A DNA stretch of 64,000 nucleotides, taken from the NCBI GenBank assembly GCA_965662265.1, contig CBFIGX010000007.1, positions 1 through 64,000 of the forward strand, read 5' to 3'. This stretch comes from CBFIGX01 sp965662265 (GTDB taxonomy: Bacteria > Bacteroidota > Bacteroidia > Flavobacteriales > UBA7430). This document shows, one piece after another, positions 50,578 through 59,973 of the stretch; positions within the stretch are counted from its first letter, which is position 1; each line of letters starts with the position of its first letter. The notes under the pieces were generated by a model. It had not been told where the DNA came from, did no database searches, and saw only the letters and a program-made list of their open reading frames with translations. A program made the translations under genes and the position numbers.

Positions 50578-52770
50578 ATGAATAAACTAAGGTTACAAGC
50601 TTTTAAAGAGGCAACTTCAAGAAGGCCTCAATCTGTGGAACAACCCTCAGAAAAAATATCCGAGTTTTACGGTCAGAATGTGTTTAGTAAGTATGTGATG
50701 ATGGAGTATCTCCCTGCTGAGGCATACAAAAGCGTTATGGAAGCCATAGAAAAAGGAGTAAAAATTGATCGTTCTATAGCCGACCAGGTGGCCTCTGCAA
50801 TGAAAGATTGGGCCATCTCTAAAAATGCAACTCATTATACGCACTGGTTTCAGCCATTAACAGGTGCAACTGCAGAAAAACATGATGCTTTTATAGATCC
50901 AATTCCTGGTGGTAAAGTTATCGAACGTTTTGCGGGCCATTTATTAGTGCAACAAGAACCAGATGCTTCAAGCTTCCCAAATGGTGGAATCCGAAATACG
51001 TTTGAAGCCAGAGGATACACGGCTTGGGATCCAACATCACCTGCATTTATAATAGATAAAACTTTATGTATTCCTACCATATTTGTTGCCTATACAGGGG
51101 AGGCTTTAGATAATAAAACACCATTATTGAGAGCATTACACGCGGTAGATCAGGCTTCAGTATCTGTGTGTCAATATTTTGATAAAAATGTTAGTAAGGT
51201 AAATGCTTCACTAGGTTGGGAGCAAGAGTATTTCTTAATTGACTTAGCATTTTATAACGCTCGTCCAGATTTAATCCAAACGGGTAGAACTTTATTCGGG
51301 CATTCGTCACCTAAAGGGCAACAACTTGATGACCACTATTTTGGGTCTATACCACCTAGAGCCCAAGCATTTATGAGAGACTTCGAAAACGAGTCTCTCA
51401 AGTTAGGTATCCCTATAACAACTAGGCATAATGAGGTTGCTCCTAATCAATTTGAATGTGCTCCAGTTTATGAAGAAGCAAATCTTTCTGTTGATCATAA
51501 TTCATTATTAATGGACTTAATGGAAAAAGTAGCAAGGCGTCATAATTTTAAAGTGCTACTTCATGAAAAGCCGTTTGCTGGGTTTAATGGTTCTGGAAAA
51601 CATAATAATTGGTCTTTAACTACAAATACAGGGAAAAACCTTTTAAGTCCTGGTAAAACTCCAAAGAGTAATCTTCAGTTTCTTACCTTCTTTATTAATA
51701 CGATTAAGGCTGTTTATGAAAATTCTGATCTGTTAAGAGCAAGTATAGCTTCCTCGTCTAATGATCACCGTTTAGGCGCAAATGAGGCTCCCCCAGCCAT
51801 AATATCTGTATTTATTGGATCTCAATTAACTCGTGTTTTGAATGAACTTGAAACTAAATTAAAGGGAGGGAAAATCTCTCCAGAAGATAAAACAGATTTA
51901 AAGCTAAACGTTGTAGGTAAAATTCCTGACGTCTTACTAGATAATACAGACAGAAACAGAACTTCGCCTTTTGCATTTACAGGGAATAAATTTGAGTTTA
52001 GGGCAGTAGGTTCATTAGCTAATTGCTCTCTACCTATGACTGTTTTAAATACAATTGTAGCAGATCAGCTTAATGCTTTTAAGGTTGAAGTAGATGACTT
52101 AATTGAGTCAGGTTTATCCAAGGATGAAGCCATTTTCCAGATGCTAAAATCGTACATAAAAAGCTCTAAACCAATAAGGTTTGAAGGTGATGGTTATAGT
52201 GAGCTTTGGATAAAAGAAGCCGCTAAAAGAGGCTTGTCTAATATAAAGAGTACACCTTATGCACTTGATTTATTAGTGTCTGATAAGGCTAAATCTGTAT
52301 TTTCAGATAATAATGTTCTTAGCGAATTAGAATTAAAAGCGAGGTACGAAGTCTATATGGAAGAGTATCAACTTAAAATTCAAATTGAAGCTAAAGTTTT
52401 AACAGATTTAGTTAAAAATCATGTGATACCCTCAGCTGTACGATATCAAAGTGTCTTAGTGAAAAATGTTAAAAACCTGCAAGACATACTTTCTGATAAA
52501 GATTTTAAGGCCGCTTCAAAAGAGCAAATAGCAATGATTATAGAGTTGTCTAATGTAATTAATAGCCTCATAACAAAAACTGATCAGATGATAGAAGTTT
52601 GCAAAAAATCAGATAGCTATACTCAAGTAGAGCTAAGAGCAAAGAAATATGCAGATAATGTTTTTCCATATTTTGATCAAATTAGACGCTATACCGATAA
52701 GCTAGAATTGTTGGTTGACGATGAGATGTGGCCTATGCCAAAGTACCGCGAAATGTTGCTTACTAGCTGA
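50578..52770 (+). CDS. glnN: Glutamine synthetase, type III
   Basis: A 730-residue GSIII enzyme, the large form common in Bacteroidota and cyanobacteria. GWEQEYFLID, the signature NEVAPNQFECAPVYEEANLS, FAGFNGSGKHNNWSL and RLGANEAPPAIISVF are present, and a helical C-terminal region (about 560-730) is specific to GSIII. The start is the ATG at 50578, giving MNKLRLQAFKEATSRRPQ; an upstream in-frame ATG at 50545 lies inside the terminator stem-loop and is rejected. Having GSII and GSIII side by side suggests different ammonia affinity or use of the two enzymes. Confidence 0.96.
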   Translation: MNKLRLQAFKEATSRRPQSVEQPSEKISEFYGQNVFSKYVMMEYLPAEAYKSVMEAIEKGVKIDRSIADQVASAMKDWAISKNATHYTHWFQPLTGATAEKHDAFIDPIPGGKVIERFAGHLLVQQEPDASSFPNGGIRNTFEARGYTAWDPTSPAFIIDKTLCIPTIFVAYTGEALDNKTPLLRALHAVDQASVSVCQYFDKNVSKVNASLGWEQEYFLIDLAFYNARPDLIQTGRTLFGHSSPKGQQLDDHYFGSIPPRAQAFMRDFENESLKLGIPITTRHNEVAPNQFECAPVYEEANLSVDHNSLLMDLMEKVARRHNFKVLLHEKPFAGFNGSGKHNNWSLTTNTGKNLLSPGKTPKSNLQFLTFFINTIKAVYENSDLLRASIASSSNDHRLGANEAPPAIISVFIGSQLTRVLNELETKLKGGKISPEDKTDLKLNVVGKIPDVLLDNTDRNRTSPFAFTGNKFEFRAVGSLANCSLPMTVLNTIVADQLNAFKVEVDDLIESGLSKDEAIFQMLKSYIKSSKPIRFEGDGYSELWIKEAAKRGLSNIKSTPYALDLLVSDKAKSVFSDNNVLSELELKARYEVYMEEYQLKIQIEAKVLTDLVKNHVIPSAVRYQSVLVKNVKNLQDILSDKDFKAASKEQIAMIIELSNVINSLITKTDQMIEVCKKSDSYTQVELRAKKYADNVFPYFDQIRRYTDKLELLVDDEMWPMPKYREMLLTS

Positions 52771-52771
52771 T

Positions 52772-52786
52772 TTTGCATGATGCAAA
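52772..52786. repeat. Perfect palindrome between glnN and the PorE-like gene
   Basis: TTTGCAT-G-ATGCAAA has 7-base arms about a single base. TTTTGCAT recurs at 52853-52860. It could be a regulator binding site or part of a weak glnN terminator. Confidence 0.4.
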
Positions 52787-52894
52787 CCCTATCAGTTAGT
52801 TTAGGCTTTTTTATTTGCTTTAATTTTCATTATTTTAGCAGTCTTTTGCATCAATATTGCATTGAAAGCAAATAATAACTATGAACTCAAAACA

Positions 52895-54982
52895 ATGAGA
52901 TTTACGAAAATAGCATTACTTTTTATCGCATCTATGGCGATATCTAGCAACACCTTAGGTCAAGGTAAACAATTAAAAAAAGCAGAATTAGCTTACGATC
53001 AGTATGAGTTTCATAAAGCGATAGAGCTGTACAAAAGAGCTTACTCAAAGTCATCTGATAGAGCGCAAAAAATAGAGATGAGCTTTAAGCTTGCCGAGTG
53101 TGCCCGTAGGATTGGAAATTACCGCCAAGCAGAAAGCTACTATAAACGGACCATTAAAATGCGATATGACGATCCTGTGGCCTTGTTGTATTTGGCAATG
53201 ATGCAGCGCAACCTAGGAAAGTATAATGATGCTATTGAAAACTTTAAGCTATACTCAGAAAAAGTACCTGGTGATATTAGAGCACAAGAGTCTATAGAAG
53301 CTTGCAAACTTGCTAAAGAGTGGACAGAAAACCCTACCCGTTACGCTGTTACAAATATGAAAACTATTAATTCTAAGCAAGATGACCGAATGCCCGCTTT
53401 CGGGAATAAAGATAATACGTTACTTTTCTTTACTACAGCTCGAAAAGGCGTGCAAGGCAAGAAGTTGTCAGCACAAACGGGGCAGTATTTTACCGATATT
53501 TTTGTTAGTGAGTTAGAAAAAGTTAAAAAAAGAAAAGGTAAAGGGAAAAAGGCAAAGCCTAAGTGGAAGGAGCCTCAATCTATTGGTGATTATCTAGAAA
53601 TAGAAGATATAATCAACACAAAAGCAGACGAGGGAGCAGTAAGTTTAAATGAACGAGGGAACTTAATGTATTTTAATAGAGCGCTCATGAAAAAGAACGA
53701 GTATAACCTGCCTCGTGTCTATTCTGCTGTGAAAAAAGGTGGTGAATGGGAAGAGCCTACTGAAATTAATCTGCCTATAGACTCTAATTATATGGTTATA
53801 TTCCCTTGCTTATCTCCAGATGAAAAAACTTTATTTTTTGTTTCTAATATGCCAGGTGGCCAAGGTGATTTTGATATTTGGATGTCTGAGTATAATAACC
53901 GTAAAGATACTTGGGCTGATCCTGTTAATTTAGGTCCAGAGGTCAATACACCTGGAAGAGAAATAGCACCTTATTTACATAAAGATGGAACACTATTCTT
54001 CTCTTCAAAAGGACATGTTGGTATGGGTGGATATGATATATTTAGAGCTACTCAAAGGCCAAGCGGACAATACGGAAAGGTTAAAAACATGAAATACCCG
54101 ATAAACTCATCATACGACGACTTTGGTGTTATTTTTTCCGGAAAAGACGCAATGAATGGATTTATAACCTCCAATCGTAAAGGAGGTAGAGGTGGAGATG
54201 ATATATATGAAGTTAAACTTGCAGATCTGAAGTTTAAAATGGAAGGTATGCTAATAGACGAAGAAACTACTGACCCAATCAAAGGAGTTAATGTTCGTAT
54301 AGAAGGTTCAGATGGTTCATCATTTGATGCGATTACTAATAACAAAGGTTACTTTAGTTTCGGAGATGAGATTATTAGTCAAGGTGTAGAGTATGAAGTT
54401 ACATACACAAAAGATACCTATATAGATCTAGTAGATACAGTAACAACTCAGGAGCTTACAATTCATGATTTTGAAATTACAGATGAGGGCTATTTATATA
54501 CAATTGCTGTTGACCTGAAATTGAAAGTTTATAGATTGCCAATTGTCCTACCGCTTATAGAATACGACTTAGGTTCAGCAGAACTTCGAGATATGGCTAT
54601 AAAAGATCTTGATAATTTGGTTGGTGTTCTAGAAACTAATCCTGACTTAAGAATTCAGCTTAGATCTCACACAGACTTCAGATCTGGTGATGAATTTAAT
54701 AAAGAATTATCTCAGCGACGAGCAGAGGCATGCGTAAACTATTTAATTGATCAAGGAATTGACGCTTCTAGACTAGAAGCTCTAGGAATGGGTGAGGCTG
54801 AGCCATACACATTATTAAAAGATAGAAATGGATTTAAGGAAGGTGATGTTCTTTCTCAAGAGTTTATTGAATCTATTCGATCAAAACGATTGAGAGAAGT
54901 TGCACATCAAATGAACAGAAGGACAGACTTCAGACAAATAGAATCAGACCCAGAAGATGCAAAGAAGTTTGGGGATTATTAA
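52895..54982 (+). CDS. OmpA-family protein with TPR and PD40 repeats (PorE-like)
   Basis: A 695-residue envelope protein. I use the ATG at 52895, which begins a signal peptide (MRFTKIALLFIASMAISSN), over the upstream TTG. TPR repeats lie at about 25-140 and a PD40/WD40-like propeller at about 165-430 (FPCLSPDEKTLFFVSNMPGG, HKDGTLFFSSKGHVGMGGYD). A carboxypeptidase-regulatory-like domain is at about 440-520 and an OmpA peptidoglycan-binding domain at about 575-680 (RSHTDFRSGDEFNKELSQRR). This domain order is that of PorE, a periplasmic T9SS component in Porphyromonas. PorE is a lipoprotein but this one has no lipobox, so the assignment is to the architecture, not to a proven function. Confidence 0.85.
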   Translation: MRFTKIALLFIASMAISSNTLGQGKQLKKAELAYDQYEFHKAIELYKRAYSKSSDRAQKIEMSFKLAECARRIGNYRQAESYYKRTIKMRYDDPVALLYLAMMQRNLGKYNDAIENFKLYSEKVPGDIRAQESIEACKLAKEWTENPTRYAVTNMKTINSKQDDRMPAFGNKDNTLLFFTTARKGVQGKKLSAQTGQYFTDIFVSELEKVKKRKGKGKKAKPKWKEPQSIGDYLEIEDIINTKADEGAVSLNERGNLMYFNRALMKKNEYNLPRVYSAVKKGGEWEEPTEINLPIDSNYMVIFPCLSPDEKTLFFVSNMPGGQGDFDIWMSEYNNRKDTWADPVNLGPEVNTPGREIAPYLHKDGTLFFSSKGHVGMGGYDIFRATQRPSGQYGKVKNMKYPINSSYDDFGVIFSGKDAMNGFITSNRKGGRGGDDIYEVKLADLKFKMEGMLIDEETTDPIKGVNVRIEGSDGSSFDAITNNKGYFSFGDEIISQGVEYEVTYTKDTYIDLVDTVTTQELTIHDFEITDEGYLYTIAVDLKLKVYRLPIVLPLIEYDLGSAELRDMAIKDLDNLVGVLETNPDLRIQLRSHTDFRSGDEFNKELSQRRAEACVNYLIDQGIDASRLEALGMGEAEPYTLLKDRNGFKEGDVLSQEFIESIRSKRLREVAHQMNRRTDFRQIESDPEDAKKFGDY

Positions 54983-54998
54983 GTTTCTAATTTTCATC

Positions 54999-55028
54999 AA
55001 AAAGCAACCTTTTTAGGTTGCTTTTTTT
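54999..55028 (+). terminator. Terminator after the PorE-like gene
   Basis: AAAAAGCAACCT and AGGTTGCTTTTT form a 12-bp stem with a TTTT loop and a T run. Confidence 0.95.
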
Positions 55029-55138
55029 ATTTTTCTGACTCGACAGCTTTTTATCTTAATAGGGCACTAAATAAGCATGTTGTCTTAGGAATTCTTTAAC
55101 TATATTTACGGAAAATTAACCATATAGATAAGATAAAA

Positions 55139-56308
55139 GTGAGTACTAAAGAAAGATACATGAAGCGTGGTGTTTCAGCATCCAAAGAAGATGTTCATAA
55201 TGCCATAAAAAATGTAGATAAAGGGTTATTTCCTAAGGCGTTTTGCAAAATTGTAGAAGATACACTTACTGGTGATGATGATTATTGTATCGTTATGCAC
55301 GCAGATGGTGCAGGAACAAAATCTTCATTAGCCTATATGTATTGGAAGGAAACAGGAGATATTTCAGTGTGGAAAGGAATTGCTCAAGATGCTTTAGTGA
55401 TGAATATTGACGACTTACTTTGTGTGGGTGCTGTTGATAAAATACTTGTGTCATCTACTATTGGTAGGAATAAAAGTGTGATTAATGGAGAGGTCTTATC
55501 AGAGATAATTAACGGTACTGAAGAATTGCTTGCAGACATGAGAGATCAAGGAATAGAAATATATTCTACAGGAGGAGAAACAGCTGATGTTGGTGATCTG
55601 GTAAGAACAATTATTGTAGACTCGACCGTTACAGCAAGAATGAAAAGAGCTGATGTAATTTCTAATCACAATATTGTAGGTGGAGAGGTCATTGTCGCTT
55701 TAGAATCATACGGCCAAGCTATTTATGAGAAGGAGTATAATGGTGGAATGGGATCTAATGGGCTAACTTCAGCTAGGCATGATGTTTTCCATAAACAATT
55801 GGCATCAAAATATCCAGAAAGTTATGATACTTCTGTGCCTGAAGATTTGATCTACTCAGGTAATAAAGGCTTAACTGATGCCATAGAAGGCGTGCCTATA
55901 GATGCTGGTAAACTTGTTTTATCTCCAACACGAACATATGCACCAATTATCAAGAAAATTTTAGAAAAACACAGATCAAATATTCACGGAATGGTTCATT
56001 GCAGTGGAGGTGCCCAAACTAAGGTCCTTCATTTTGTAGATAATGTACATGTAATAAAAGATAATATGTTTGATGTGCCACCCTTGTTTAAGTTAATCCA
56101 AGAACAGTCTGATACTGACTGGAAAGAGATGTATAAAGTATTTAACATGGGACACAGGATGGAAATATATCTAAATCCTGAATACGCAAAAGATATCATA
56201 GAGATTTCAAAATCATTTGGTGTTGATGCTAAGATTATTGGAAGAGTTACGCCCTATAAAGGGAAGAAGTTAACCATAAACAGCCAGTACGGCAAATTCG
56301 TATACTAA
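55139..56308 (+). CDS. purM: Phosphoribosylformylglycinamidine cyclo-ligase (AIR synthase)
   Basis: A 389-residue enzyme of purine synthesis that closes the imidazole ring, using ATP. KRGVSASKEDVHNAIKNVDK at the start is the Bacteroidota form of the family. MHADGAGTKSSLAYMYW, STGGETADVGDLVRTI and GMVHCSGGAQTKVL are conserved. It starts with GTG at 55139. A near-consensus TATATTTA lies at 55101-55108. It heads a purM-prfA-pyrF unit: prfA begins two bases after its stop codon. Confidence 0.95.
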   Translation: MSTKERYMKRGVSASKEDVHNAIKNVDKGLFPKAFCKIVEDTLTGDDDYCIVMHADGAGTKSSLAYMYWKETGDISVWKGIAQDALVMNIDDLLCVGAVDKILVSSTIGRNKSVINGEVLSEIINGTEELLADMRDQGIEIYSTGGETADVGDLVRTIIVDSTVTARMKRADVISNHNIVGGEVIVALESYGQAIYEKEYNGGMGSNGLTSARHDVFHKQLASKYPESYDTSVPEDLIYSGNKGLTDAIEGVPIDAGKLVLSPTRTYAPIIKKILEKHRSNIHGMVHCSGGAQTKVLHFVDNVHVIKDNMFDVPPLFKLIQEQSDTDWKEMYKVFNMGHRMEIYLNPEYAKDIIEISKSFGVDAKIIGRVTPYKGKKLTINSQYGKFVY

Positions 56309-56309
56309 T

Positions 56310-57389
56310 ATGGCACTACTAGAAAAATTAGCAATGATTAAACTTCGCTTTGATGATGTTGCACAGCAAATTATCGAACCTGAAGTAATTGCCGATATGA
56401 AGAGATATGTGAAACTCAATAAGGAGTATAAAGACTTAAGTCCAATTATTGATGCGTATAAATCATATAAAACAATTTGCGACAATATTGATGAGTCGAA
56501 TGAAATTTTAGGGTCTGAAGAGGATGATGAAATGAAAGAAATGGCTCGTACAGAACTAGATAGTGCACTGTCAAAAAAAACAATATTAGAAGAAGAAATA
56601 AAAGTATTACTAATACCGAAAGATCCTGAAGACTCTAAAAATGCGGTAATAGAAATCAGAGCTGGTGCTGGAGGTGATGAGGCCAGTATCTTTGCAGGAG
56701 ATTTATTTAGAATGTACACTCGTTATTGTGAAAACAAAAAGTGGCGAACAGAATTGGTTGACGTTACTGATGGAACTGCAGGAGGTTACAAGGAAATTGT
56801 GATGAATGTATCGGGAGATGATGTGTATGGAACACTTAAGTACGAGTCTGGTGTGCATCGTGTACAGCGTGTTCCTCAAACCGAAACACAAGGAAGAGTA
56901 CATACTTCAGCAGCTTCCGTAGTTGTTCTGCCAGAAGCAGAGGAGTTTGATGTTGAAATTTCTGATAAAGACATTAAAAAAGAAACTTATTGTTCTTCAG
57001 GGCCAGGAGGACAGTCTGTTAATACAACCTATTCTGCAGTTAGATTAACTCATATTCCAACTGGAGTTGTAGCTCAATGTCAAGATCAGAAGTCACAGAT
57101 TAAAAATTATGCAAAAGCTCTTCAAGTTCTAAGATCTCGAATTTTTGAGATAGAGCTTGCTAAAAGAAATGAAGAAATTGCCGGTAAACGTAAAACTATG
57201 GTTTCTACTGGAGATCGGTCTGCTAAAATTAGAACTTATAATTATCCGCAAGGAAGAGTAACAGACCATAGAATTGGGTTGACGCTTTATTCCTTAAATG
57301 ATATAATAAATGGCGATATTCATAAAATTATAGAAGAGCTTACTGTTGCTGAAAATGCAGAACGATTAAAAGAAGGTGAGGATGAATAG
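56310..57389 (+). CDS. prfA: Peptide chain release factor 1
   Basis: A 359-residue factor that recognises UAA and UAG stop codons and releases the finished protein. The GGQ motif is in CSSGPGGQSVNTTYSAVRLT. IEIRAGAGGDEASIFAGDLF marks the start of the PCRF core, and RVPQTETQGRVHTSAASV lies after the anticodon-like region. RIGLTLYSLNDIINGD is at the C-terminus. It sits between purM and pyrF with gaps of one base or less, so it should be co-transcribed with both. Confidence 0.98.
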   Translation: MALLEKLAMIKLRFDDVAQQIIEPEVIADMKRYVKLNKEYKDLSPIIDAYKSYKTICDNIDESNEILGSEEDDEMKEMARTELDSALSKKTILEEEIKVLLIPKDPEDSKNAVIEIRAGAGGDEASIFAGDLFRMYTRYCENKKWRTELVDVTDGTAGGYKEIVMNVSGDDVYGTLKYESGVHRVQRVPQTETQGRVHTSAASVVVLPEAEEFDVEISDKDIKKETYCSSGPGGQSVNTTYSAVRLTHIPTGVVAQCQDQKSQIKNYAKALQVLRSRIFEIELAKRNEEIAGKRKTMVSTGDRSAKIRTYNYPQGRVTDHRIGLTLYSLNDIINGDIHKIIEELTVAENAERLKEGEDE

Positions 57390-58200
57390 AGCTGAGTTGA
57401 TAGAACAAATTAAGGCTAAGAGATCTTTCTTATGTATAGGGCTAGACACTGTGCTAAATCGTATTCCTAAACATTTGCTAGATGCAGAAGATCCAATTTT
57501 TGAGTTTAACAAACTAATAATTGACGCCACAAAAGATTTGTGTGTTGCATATAAACCAAATTTGGCTTTTTATGAATCAATGGGTATTACCGGGTTAAAA
57601 TCGTTACACAAAACATTAGAATATATACCTAGTGATATCTTTACAATTGCAGATGCAAAAAGAGGTGATATTGGCAACACCTCATCTATGTATGCAAAGG
57701 CTTTTTTTGAAAACATGAATTTTGATTCAGTAACCGTTGCTCCTTATATGGGTAAAGATTCTGTAGAACCCTTCTTCATTTATCCTAATAAGTGGGTCAT
57801 TCTATTAGCACTTACATCTAATAGTGGTGGTAAAGATTTTCAACTTATCGAAGCTGATGGTAAACCCATGTATAAGCATGTATTAGAAACATCATCTCAA
57901 TGGGGTAATGAACAGAATATGATGTATGTTGTTGGGGCCACCCGAGCAGATTGGTTGGTTGAAATAAGAAAAACTATTCCAGATCATTTTTTATTGGTTC
58001 CGGGTGTGGGTGCTCAGGGTGGAAGACTTGAAGAAGTATCTAAATATGGTATGAATAATGAGTGTGGCTTATTAGTAAATTCTTCAAGAGGAATTATTTA
58101 TGCTTCTTCAGACAAAGATTTTGCAGAAAAAGCCAGAGAAAAAGCATACGAATTGAAAATGCAAATGGAGCATGAGCTTATAAAAGCTCAGATCGTTTAA
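57382..58200 (+). CDS. pyrF: Orotidine 5'-phosphate decarboxylase
   Basis: A 272-residue enzyme for the last step of UMP synthesis, of the longer subtype. SFLCIGLDTVLNRIPKHLL and the catalytic TIADAKRGDIGNTSSMYAKA (DxKxxD) are present, and VPGVGAQGGRLEEV is the phosphate loop. I prefer the ATG at 57382, which overlaps the prfA stop, to the GTG two codons earlier. A terminator follows directly. Confidence 0.95.
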   Translation: MNRAELIEQIKAKRSFLCIGLDTVLNRIPKHLLDAEDPIFEFNKLIIDATKDLCVAYKPNLAFYESMGITGLKSLHKTLEYIPSDIFTIADAKRGDIGNTSSMYAKAFFENMNFDSVTVAPYMGKDSVEPFFIYPNKWVILLALTSNSGGKDFQLIEADGKPMYKHVLETSSQWGNEQNMMYVVGATRADWLVEIRKTIPDHFLLVPGVGAQGGRLEEVSKYGMNNECGLLVNSSRGIIYASSDKDFAEKAREKAYELKMQMEHELIKAQIV

Positions 58201-58205
58201 ATTTA

Positions 58206-58364
58206 TTATGATAAGCCCTCAATATGGAGGGCTTTTTTATTGATAATGTAGTGGTTTTTTGTGCTTATATTTTCTTGCTTTAATGTTTGTAATAAGTGCT
58301 TAGCTAATATCTTACTCTGTACATTATCAAATTCAATTTTTTTCAACCTCTTATAAGCTCGCAA
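58206..58364 (-). CDS. Possible small open frame on the minus strand (uncertain)
   Basis: In the gap between pyrF and the DUF2851 gene, a minus-strand frame runs without a stop for about 65 codons. It has no ATG; a TTG at 58364 would give 52 residues (reading LRAYKRLKKIEFDNVQ near the start). The composition, with charged helix-like stretches, is more protein-like than the other frames here. Its end runs through the pyrF terminator hairpin, which is bidirectional. It may be a small gene, the worn end of an older gene, or chance. Confidence 0.2.
   Translation of the reverse strand: MRAYKRLKKIEFDNVQSKILAKHLLQTLKQENISTKNHYIINKKALHIEGLS
58213..58237. terminator. Terminator after pyrF
   Basis: AAGCCCTC and GAGGGCTT pair around a 6-base loop, followed by a T run. 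Confidence 0.9.
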
Positions 58365-58476
58365 TAATTGATATGTAACTTGATTGTATAAAAGACAATA
58401 TAAAATTGAGTAGTATTATTAAAATTAATCCTTTTAATATTAAGTAATTTTAGAAGAAATAATTCAATAATATGTA

Positions 58477-59748
58477 ATGATTAATGAAGAATTTCTTCAA
58501 TTTTTATGGAAGTTCCAACTGTTTAAGTTTCAAAATTTACAAACGGAAGATAATGCAGATGTACAAGTTTTTAGCAAGGGCGTACACAATTTTAATTCTG
58601 GGCCTGACTTCAATTCTGCAGAAATTTTAATTGGTAATATTCGCTGGTATGGTGATGTTGAGATTCATTTCAAATCATCTGATTGGGTGACTCACAAACA
58701 TCATAAGGATCCTAATTATAATTCAGTTGTATTACATGTTGTTTTCCATGACGATGTAAAGGTATACAAGGAAGATGGTGGCGTAATACCTACAATAGTG
58801 TTGAAAAATAGAATTCCAAAAAAATATTTGTATGAGTATTCAACATTGTATCAATCAAAAAAAACTATACCATGTTCTTATGAGCTTTCTAATATTGAAT
58901 CTATTTTTTGGGATGATTATTATGAAAGTTTACTTGTTCAAAGGTTAGAGAATAAGTGTGTACAAATAAAGCGCTTGTTTATAGATACACAACAAGATTA
59001 TCAAGAATGCTTTTATCGACTCTTTGCTTATTCTTTGGGTTTGAAAATAAATGCAAATCATATGCTTGCATTGGCAGAGGCTTGTCCTTTGTCCTTACTC
59101 AGAAAACACATTCCAAATAGGTTAAGCATTGAGGCTCTTCTTTTTGGCCAAGCATCACTAATTAAACGAAATCATACAGATTCATATCCTAAATCACTTC
59201 AGAATGAATACAAATATCTCAAATTGAAATATAAATTAAGATCTGAAGAATTTCAGAATTGGAATTTTTTTAGGTTGAGACCTAGCTCTTTTCCGACCCA
59301 ACGAATTTCATTACTTGCCGACTTTGTCATAAAATCGCCACAACTATATCATGAATTACTTCGCTTTAGATCTATAGATAGGATTAAAAAATATATAGAA
59401 ATTTCCGTTTCAGAATATTGGAAGTCCCATTATGTGTTCGATAAAAAATCGAATCTAAGAAAAGGCAAATTAGGACAAACTTCTTTACAAGTGATACTAA
59501 TTAATGCAGTACTTCCTTTTTGTTTTTTTTATGCTAAAGAAAATTCTAACTACAATATGATGGTGTCTGTGTTGGAGTCATTCTACCTCCTTAAAAGCGA
59601 GAATAACAGGGTTATACGTTTCTACAAAGAAAGTGGCTTAATACCAAGAAATGCATTTCAGTCACAAGCACTAATTCATCTGCACCAAAATTATTGCATT
59701 AAACGAAAATGTTTAAATTGCAGAGTATTTAATCAAATAATTAAATAA
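58477..59748 (+). CDS. DUF2851 family protein
   Basis: A 423-residue cytoplasmic protein, no signal peptide. MINEEFLQFLWKFQLFKFQN, FNSGPDFNSAEILIG, WYGDVEIHFKSSDWVTHKHH and YNSVVLHVVFHDD are the marks of DUF2851, a family common in Bacteroidota. CIKRKCLNCRVFNQII at the C-terminus holds a conserved Cys cluster that may bind metal. I know no proven function. The 276-base gap before it has no clear -7 box. A PspC-like gene starts immediately after its stop codon. Confidence 0.88.
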   Translation: MINEEFLQFLWKFQLFKFQNLQTEDNADVQVFSKGVHNFNSGPDFNSAEILIGNIRWYGDVEIHFKSSDWVTHKHHKDPNYNSVVLHVVFHDDVKVYKEDGGVIPTIVLKNRIPKKYLYEYSTLYQSKKTIPCSYELSNIESIFWDDYYESLLVQRLENKCVQIKRLFIDTQQDYQECFYRLFAYSLGLKINANHMLALAEACPLSLLRKHIPNRLSIEALLFGQASLIKRNHTDSYPKSLQNEYKYLKLKYKLRSEEFQNWNFFRLRPSSFPTQRISLLADFVIKSPQLYHELLRFRSIDRIKKYIEISVSEYWKSHYVFDKKSNLRKGKLGQTSLQVILINAVLPFCFFYAKENSNYNMMVSVLESFYLLKSENNRVIRFYKESGLIPRNAFQSQALIHLHQNYCIKRKCLNCRVFNQIIK

Positions 59749-59970
59749 TTGCAGGACTGGATTAGAAACAAATTTGACACATATTCTTTTGGTGTGTGTA
59801 CTCGTTTGGCATTATTTCTCAAAATGAGAAGGAAGGCTGTTCGCTTGTTTTTTATATATGCGTCTTTTTTAACCTTTGGATCACCAATACTAATATATAT
59901 GGCCATAGCCTTTGTTATTCAATTAAAAGATTTAATAAACTCTAAAAGATCAAGCGTATACGATATGTAA
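59749..59970 (+). CDS. PspC-domain membrane protein
   Basis: A 73-residue protein with the PspC domain: SFGVCTRLALFLKMRRKAVR followed by a hydrophobic hairpin (FFIYASFLTFGSPILIYMAI). It begins with TTG directly after the DUF2851 stop codon, so the two are coupled. In other flavobacteria I recall a potassium channel gene following this pair; here that position holds a decayed copy. The function of stand-alone PspC proteins in this phylum is not known to me. Confidence 0.8.
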   Translation: MQDWIRNKFDTYSFGVCTRLALFLKMRRKAVRLFFIYASFLTFGSPILIYMAIAFVIQLKDLINSKRSSVYDM

Positions 59971-59973
59971 TTT

